Assembly: GCF_022539665.2 (NCBI RefSeq)
Contig: NC_081340.1
Location: forward strand, 434,001-498,000
Length of the DNA: 64,000 nucleotides
DNA from: Daphnia carinata
Lineage: Eukaryota > Arthropoda > Branchiopoda > Diplostraca > Daphniidae
Direction: 5' to 3'
The stretch's first letter is position 1. Every line of letters begins with the position of its first letter. Below are positions 57,400-64,000 of this stretch, piece by piece. The notes under the pieces are model-generated. The model was not told the DNA's origin, ran no database searches, and saw only the letters and a list, made by a program, of their open reading frames with translations. The position numbers and the translations under genes are program-made.

Positions 57400-60258
57400 A
57401 AATACAGTCTTGACATTGCCAATGTTCCACACTCTACGACCAAATTCTTTGTTGATCTCCATGACTACGTCTCCGACTTCGAAATCCGGTTGATAGTCTC
57501 CCATTTCCTCCGCGCAGCTAACGATTGCAGTTATACAGTCTTTCACGTATTCCAGAAGAGGTCCAGGACCCGTTGGAGGTAACGGTAATGGTCTCTTGGT
57601 GATGCGTCAGCGAAGGCTCCAGCTGGCGGATATGCCGTCGGTGCTCGATTTAGGAAATCGTTTGGGGTTAGCGGTCGAAAATCCGCTGGGTCTGAGCTAG
57701 CATAGGTCAGTCGCCTAGTGTTCAGCAGGCCGGCAACCTCATATACAAGGGTTCGGAGCAGGTTTTCTGTAGGAAGACGCATACCACCTTTTTCCTGCTC
57801 TAAGGCTCTGTAGAGCGTTTTCTTAGTAGAACGAATTAGCGACTCGTGGGCACCGCCAAAATGTGGTGTCTGAGGTGGCTGAAGGTCCAGTGGATGCCAG
57901 CTTCTCTGATAAAACTTCGGACCTCTTTGGTTGCATACATCTCCTCCACCGCTTCGCGCAACTTCTTTCGGCACCAACAAAGTTGGTTCTCTTATCTGAA
58001 TGGATAACTTCCGGTTTCCGGTAAAGCAAAATAAATTTTTCTCAGGGACAGCAGGAAATAATCAGTGACAGTGAGGGCACGAGCTCCAGGAAGACAGCGA
58101 GAGTGACCATACAGGTGAACGCTACTCCCCAACGCTTGGCCGTTCTATTTCTGGCAAGTCCGTAGCAAGTACATAAATATAAGAAGGAATCGTACGCAAT
58201 TTTGCTCGGCCGGCTCTTCCCCCAAGCCGTAACGCCCCACCCGAACCAAGCACCGGGGCCAACACAAGCAAACTGGATGAGGAGTGGAGTGGCTTGTTCT
58301 TCCGAATACGTGGCAACTCTTCAGCGTAAACCTCTCCTTGACATTTTTTTTTCAATCTCAAGTATCCACATTCAAGTCTTAAAAGTGCTGCAATGTCACT
58401 GGATTCCACTTGGATTTTCTTCCACTCGTTCAAATCTCCATTCACGGCGGCGGAATAAGAGTGGCTGGAACGGATTTCTTCAGTGGTCACCACCCATGGG
58501 AGATCATTAGGCCAATCGTTTTCGGTTCGTTGTAGGAACTCGGGTCCATTCAGCTACATGAATGGTATCAATTTCCTTTCGAGAGAGGAGCGAGTTGCGA
58601 TATCTGCTGGACTCAACTTGCCCCGGAACGAAGCGCCAATCTTCCGGTTCTATAATCGTTTGAATCTCCTCACACGGTCGCTAACGAATATCTGATAGCA
58701 CGCAGCGGTAGACCTGATCTAATTCCGCACGGTACTGCTATCTGTCCAAAATCGACGAGTTACTATCTTGGTTTCAGGCGTTGATTGGACTGCCTTGGTT
58801 AGACTCGATCCCAACAGGGCGGCATTCAGCTAAAGCTTCGGGGCTGAAATAGTCTTTTTCGGTGCAAGTTTATTCGCGGCTTTGATTTGTCGAACCAGAA
58901 CGCGTCCATCTGAATAGAGGTTGCGGGTATAGATGGCAGTAATGTAGGCTTCCTCAGATGCATCACAGAACGTATGAAGTTCCGGAGAGATTATCTGCGA
59001 TTTATCAGGAAACAGGCATCGTGGCATTTCCACTGTGTTGAGCTGCTTCAGCGCGATGAACCAGCCCTTCCACCATATTTTGTAATCTCCGACAACGACA
59101 TCCATCCACCCTACGCCCTTTAGACCTAGAGCTCTTAGTCGTTTTTTTGGTTTCACGATGCATGGCGATGTCGTACCCCGTAAGGATCGATAACACTGGC
59201 TACCTTACTCACCAGCATCGCTCGAGTAAGGGTCTCGTAACTCTCTTCGGCCACTTGAAATCCCAGCATATCACTGACGGTGTTCCAAATAACTCCAAGC
59301 GCGTTCCCGGTTTCTTCAGTGGTAAGGGATTGTGCCTGAACAGGGCTGGTTGGTTACACTTCATTTCCTTAAACCAGCCGCAGGAACTTGGTGGTGTTGG
59401 AAATCCAACCCTGGAGATTAAGATCTTAATCGCTCAAATCTTCCTTGACGGTGACAGCTTCCCTCACAGCTTCTTCCATAGATGATGCGAAACCTAGATA
59501 ACCATCCACGTACGTCCTTTCCTAGATCACCCGGATAACTTCTTTCTGTCCTCCAGCATCTTCTGCAATACGTTGCACTGTGTGAATGGCGACGAAAGGG
59601 GAGGCACTTGCTTTAAACGGTAATCGATCCATTCTGCAGACGATGGGTTCGATTGAGACTTTTTATTGCCATAGGAAGCAAAAGAAGTTTCGGTCACCAG
59701 CAGACAGACGGAACCGGCTGAACATAGTTTCGATGTCAGAAACACAGGCAATCCCTCCCTCTCGGAAGCGAGAAACGACGGCTGCTAGTGACGGCTGTAA
59801 TGCGGGACCGCTTATGATGGCATCGTTCAAACATTTCCCCTTGAAAGGAGCTGCAGCGTCATATACCACTCGGAGTTCCTTCCCTTTGTATACTCCATGA
59901 TTACCCAAAAAGTACTTTGCATTGGATGGGTCTGAAACACGGGAAGCGTAACCTTTGTCGAAGGTCTTCTGAAAGGTTGCTCGATAATCCTCCTAAAACT
60001 CTGGTTGACGTTGGAAGCGACGGAACAAACTCTGAAGACGGTTCTCGGCCATTTGACGGCTGTCGAGATATGGCTCTTCCTCCCGCCAAATGATCGGTAC
60101 TTCGTAGCCAAATAGCAGACGATTGCCATTACATAAGACATATACCAAGGCGTTGGGAACAATAAAGGGCGCGAACAGGGCTTAGGTTGTTGCCAAATTG
60201 GGTGATGTCCTATTTCGCGGATCCATCTATATAGTCTGATGTCCAGATTTAGCATCAT
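57400..60258 (-). pseudogene. pol: Second BEL/Pao element, Pol remnants with many frameshifts
   Basis: Pol fragments follow one another on the - strand but in different frames: RT upstream region (YVLCNGN and EEEPYLDSRQ-like words, about 60130-59990), RT core (YKGKELRVVYDAAAPFKGKC, 59890-59830), RT active site YVDG (59501-59512, second Asp lost), RNase H (ELHTFCDASEEAY, about 58975), integrase with IHSDK.TNFVGAE (about 58000) and PHFGGAHESLIRSTKK containing the Glu position (about 57860), then LLNTRRLTYASSDPADFRPL and GDVVMEINKEFG near 57460. At least six frameshifts or stops are needed, so this is an old copy. Confidence 0.85.
60164..60226. repeat. Direct repeat flanking the second BEL element, right copy
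   Basis: Partner of 57333-57396, lying just upstream of the RT remnants. Confidence 0.7.
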
Positions 60259-60546
60259 GGGATTTTATGGAAAAATTGAGTAAAACCTGTTCCAGTACCA
60301 ATTATTGTATGCCTACAGTAGTAACAAATTTTACTGGATTGTTAAGGACCAGTCTACGATCATTATTACGGCGATATTAGTTCGGTTAGGGCGCGTTGCG
60401 CAAATTTTTTTTGGTTTACAATTTCAGATATTACAGCATGTTTGCGGAAATTTCAATCCTTTTTTCTCGAAAATTCCAATCACATTTATTATGTCGTTTT
60501 TTACCGGTGAAACTATGACCTATTGGCTACTTAAAGAGAGAAGTGT

Positions 60547-60672
60547 TTTAAAAAACATAATGGCTATCAATCAGATCAGGCAAAGTTTTATTCACTCTTT
60601 GTACTGTTTATTAAGAATTCTTAGACATAAAAACTTTGCCTGCTCTGATTGATAGCCATTATGCTTTTTAAA
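60547..60672. repeat. MITE-like hairpin of about 125 bp
   Basis: AATGGCTATCAATCAGATCA at the left and its near-perfect complement at the right, arms of about 40 bp around a 40-bp loop. No coding capacity. A small foldback or MITE end pair. Confidence 0.65.
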
Positions 60673-61453
60673 CCCCGCCTTCCCCCCAATTTCAAACATT
60701 AACGGCAAAAAATGCATTGCACCGCCTCTGGTGACCAAGTGTGAAGTACACTTTCCGTCCAAAAGTTAGAGGGAGTTGGGGAACTTCAAAGGATAGGGAG
60801 GGGTATTGAGAAAAATTATTTTTGAAATTTTCAAGAAATAACATTAAATATATATCAAGTAACGAATGCTATATCTTTTGGCAAAAAAGAATTTTTTTAG
60901 CTCAACTCTAAGTATTTTATTTAAAATTTAGAAAAACCCAGTCTTAACATTACGCTTATGGGGAAAAACCAGGTGTGCCCATATCGTGAACGAAGACCTA
61001 GAGCCTTAGCGGTAAGTTCTACAAAAAAACAAAGTGTTAGTGAATTGTAGATCACGACCTAATTTGATCAGAAAAAAGAAATCTACCTGTATCCATTAAA
61101 TAGCAATGGGAGTTTAAGAGACACCGTAGCGCCAAAAGAATACACGTTGTAAAGTCTCCTAAACCTCGTGTATTGTCAGTGGATTGCCGAAACCATTCCG
61201 AATTACAAGTTACAAAACATGCAGTATTTATACTACTACAGAACACAAATTATGAAGGTAAGGTGGGAGGAGATACGTTCACTTTCACCTGTGGAACGCT
61301 TGAGGGATGTAGAAGGTGTGGCTTCCTTTCGATAGCCTTTGGGCTCGTTACATTCCTTCCCCTCTTCGATAAGAAGAATTGGTCCTCCAATTTGTGTTTT
61401 CCGTCACCGACTACAGTTGTTGCTATGGGTAAAAATATAACTTGTTGCTCCAC
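60673..61453. other. Unassigned sequence before the ankyrin frame
   Basis: No gene recognised on either strand. A short frame on + near 61173-61457 lacks any domain. Confidence 0.4.
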
Positions 61454-62866
61454 CTAAAATTTAGAAAAAGAGTTGCATGTGATTTTAATAAAGTTTCTGA
61501 TGTATTGTCTTCTTTCTTTTCGTTTTTTATTCTTGCTTTTCTTTCGTCCTGGTATTCCGGCTTTATTGATTATGGCTTGTTCGTTTTCCTCGCGGTGGTT
61601 TTGTGGTTGTTCTTTTCTTCCAGTCTTGGTCAATAAACTACCGTTATGTTCTTGTTCCCATTCTTTGAATATAGCTTGCACTTTTTTATTAAAAGGTGAA
61701 TCCGATGCAGCCCTGTGTCCATGGCAGTTTTTTATTCTTGCGTCTGCTCCGTGTTGAAGCAATATCTCGATCATATCAAGTCGGTTGTATCCGACTGCTA
61801 CGTGTAAGGCGGTTTCGCCAGAATCATCTTGTTGGTTGATGTTGATGATTCTTTTTGCGCAAATTTGACTTGCAAGGTTTTCTAGGCCATACATGGCTAG
61901 ATAGTGTAAAACGGTTCTGCCACCTGGTCTTGTAATGTTGGTATTTGTTGGTGTCCATATCAACTTCGCACTTTCTTCGTTTTCATGTGAAATCGCCAAC
62001 ATTAACGGTGTTTCTCCACTTGTGTTGCGGGCTGTAAATTCGCAGTTGTTATGCTTCAGGATTCGTAGTAACAGCAAATCGTTGTCGGCTGCTGCGGTAT
62101 GGTCAATTGTCTTTCCGTGGTATAATATTTCTGGATTCGCTTCAAAGGATAGTAGGAGATCCGTGATATCGTATCTACTTCTTCGTACGCTTGTGTGGAG
62201 TAGCGTATGTCCTTCCTCGTATCTTTCATTGAGGAATGTTGCCGTCTTCTGTCTTGGCCAACCTTGTTGCATTTTGAATTTATGTTGTATGCACCTTCTT
62301 ATTACCTGCATCGGAGCTCCCATCATCGACAATGAAAGTTTACCGTTTTCTAAATCAATCATGGCTTTTCTTCTTAGTTAGATTTTTTCTGCTGGGGCTG
62401 CTGATATGGATGCTATCGTTTTCATCCGACAGTTTTTACATGCTTCTGTTCCCCTCTGTCGGTCGTCTGGCTTGTTGCGTTTTTGGGGAGTTTTACACTG
62501 AAGATAGTCGTCAATGTCGTATCCTATTGTAAAATCAACACTGTAGTCACTTTCCCAATCGGGTGCTATTCCACTGTACGACATTAATCACTCGTTCTCA
62601 TCTTCACTTGATTTACTGCTGTCATTCAGTTTTTCTTCTTTTCCGAAAAAGGCGTTCTTCTCTGTTTCTATTCCGTTCCATCCCATGTATCGCACTAATT
62701 GCTTGTTTTCACCCACACTTTTCGCATTCTCTTTTGCTCTGCAGTCCCGTTGACTATCCTCACTTTCGCTATCGCTAATAGTGATTAGCTCGTATACTCT
62801 CTTCGTCTTCTGATGGATGATGGTTACTTCCATTTTTTCGTCTTGAGCGATGTTGTTATGGGCCAT
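61454..62866 (-). pseudogene. Ankyrin-repeat protein frame with two in-frame stops
   Basis: A single frame of 471 codons from an ATG at 62866 (MAHNNIAQDEKM) to 61454, interrupted by TGA at about 62588 and TAA at about 62375. The N-terminal third is acidic and serine-rich (ITISDSESEDSQ, SSKSSEDE); the middle has CKNCRMK; the last 302 residues contain about five ankyrin repeats (GHTLLHTSVRRSR, GETPLMLAISHEN, GRTVLHYLAMYG, GETALHVAVGYNR with ILLQHGAD) and a lysine-rich tail (GRKKSKNKKRKERR) that could be a nuclear signal. Ankyrin repeats bind proteins; no partner can be named. Both stops would truncate it, so it is a pseudogene or three short genes; the 302-residue part is intact from its own ATG at 62362. 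Confidence 0.7.
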
Positions 62867-62931
62867 TTTGAGATGAATTGTTGGTTTTGTAATGCGCACT
62901 TTACTTTGCGAAACTTGGATACTTGGACAAC

Positions 62932-64000
62932 TGGACCCACAATATCCATCGCAAGTCTTTCCCACACCCTTTCAGCTGAGGGCATAGGTTGCAATGGTGC
63001 TTTACTTCCTCCCGCAGCTTTGCGTTTTGCACATTTTAGCCAATTTTTGATGTATTCCATTACATTGTGTCGCATGTGTGGGAAGAAGTATTGCTCTTTA
63101 AGTCTGGCCATTGTTTTTTCGATCCCTAGATGACCTGCTAACATGGATGCACATAGGTGTGTGTGTGTGTGATCATGGTTTGCACATAAAATCCTTGTAT
63201 GTAACGGTGTAGGGACTACTAATTTTCCTTGCCTATCTGTTAATAGACCTTTTTCGTTGATTATGAATTTGCCCTTGAATCTGCTATTTTTACTGTTCTA
63301 GCTATATTCTTGTATTTTCTTTATTAAGTTTTGGCAATATTTATCTGCTTGCTGTAGTTCTATCCATCTGTCTTCCCTCCAAGACCTTTTACTTTCACTT
63401 CCAATTGCTCTCTCAAAACTTACTTCCTTTTTAAGATTTTCTCTTTCGAAACTTTCGCTTTCGTTTTGAATACTTTCATATTCTCTCTCTATGTGTTCTG
63501 ATTTCCTTAATCTTTCGATGTGTAATTTGTTCTTTAATCTTTCACTTTCTTTTCGAATATTTTCAAGCTCTCTTGTGACACCTTCTTTTTTCGTTGCCCT
63601 TGTTTCTATTCGTGCTAGTGGCACTATGGGAATACGACTTAGGGTGTCAGCATTTTGGTGCGACTTCCCAGGCCGGCCCAATGACGATGTCAAATTCTTG
63701 TAGTTTAAGTGCCCATCTAGCTAATCTTCCTGCGGGTTCTGTCTTGCTCATTAACCATTCTAAAGGTCTATGGTCTGTAAATACGGTGAATCTGCGTCCG
63801 TATAGATATGTCCTAAACACATCGATTGCGTGGATGATTGCGTAAGCCTATTTTCTGTGGTTGACCACTTGGCCTCGCGGTCATTCAGTTGTTTAGAGCT
63901 ATACGCTATGAAGACTTCCGCGCCGTCTGATTCACGGTGTTCCTGTACGTCGGACTCCGCTGAATCCGCGATTGAGGTAGAGTCTGCATCTGAGCCAAGA
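62932..64000 (-). pseudogene. pol: Second Gypsy element: RNase H to integrase start, truncated
   Basis: From the window edge: RNase H words [26 protein letters not shown] (frame changes near 63850 and 63690), [15 protein letters not shown] and [11 protein letters not shown]; then a long charged linker (GVTRELENIRKESERLKNKL) that looks coiled-coil; a TAG stop near 63298; LLTDRQGKLVVP; the integrase zinc finger AGHLGIEKT ... CAKRK with one cysteine missing; and MDIVGP, the first catalytic Asp. Integrase homology stops there and the ankyrin frame begins 66 bp later. Differs from the intact Gypsy element at 2169, so it is another lineage. Confidence 0.8.

Overview
This is a eukaryotic, repeat-dominated window. 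It has a tandem 5S rRNA gene array, LTR retrotransposons of the Gypsy and BEL/Pao groups, intron-bearing MULE-type transposase genes with introns of about 58-73 bp, a hAT-like element and a 70-bp satellite. Retroelement mix, short introns and 5S sequence suggest an arthropod, possibly a crustacean; that assignment is inference and weak. No bacterial operon logic applies, and no intact single-copy host gene is visible.

Layout. (1) 1-8672: 5S units of about 465 bp on the + strand, interrupted at 2169-8095 by a young Gypsy element on the - strand with two 266-bp LTRs identical by eye. (2) 8673-8772: a 100-N gap, after which the 5S array resumes on the opposite strand and runs to 27127. I count 46 5S copies in the window: 7 on + (one cut by the gap) and 39 on -. 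Several are truncated or variant and one unit is scrambled. (3) 27128-27227: a second 100-N gap. (4) 27228-36340: a 70-bp satellite, then a palindromic element with arms of about 1.7 kb (30745-34695), then the same satellite in inverted orientation and in the same phase. (5) 36345-39498: the 3' part of a broken BEL/Pao element on the - strand. (6) 39499-43869: a MULE-like element with inverted repeats of about 0.64 kb, carrying the last three exons of a transposase on the - strand. (7) 44248-45724: a hAT-like element with an 8-bp target duplication. (8) 46125-48909: a decayed, multi-exon MULE transposase gene on the + strand. (9) 49021-57247: a nest of foldback-type element ends and two direct copies of a module also found in the palindrome of region 4. 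(10) 57250-60260: a badly frameshifted second BEL/Pao element on the - strand. (11) 61454-62866: an ankyrin-repeat reading frame with two in-frame stops (- strand). (12) 62932-64000: part of a second Gypsy element (- strand).

How it fits together. The 5S array is the only clearly functional host component. Each unit has the gene, a T4 terminator and a conserved CTCF-like motif in the spacer. Everything to its right is layered mobile DNA. A recurring theme is elements whose tips are short reiterated blocks of the type GAGAAAWAGGNCY arranged as hairpins. Three sequence variants of this tip are present; one borders a MULE transposase gene, so I infer these are long-inverted-repeat MULE relatives.

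The most unusual observations are: a 5S copy with 11 substitutions confined to the 120-bp gene, including two compensatory base-pair swaps; the CTCF-like site repeated in every 5S unit; phase-matched inversion of the satellite around the palindromic element; a textbook -1 frameshift heptamer joining Gypsy gag and pol; and a locally shuffled 5S unit.
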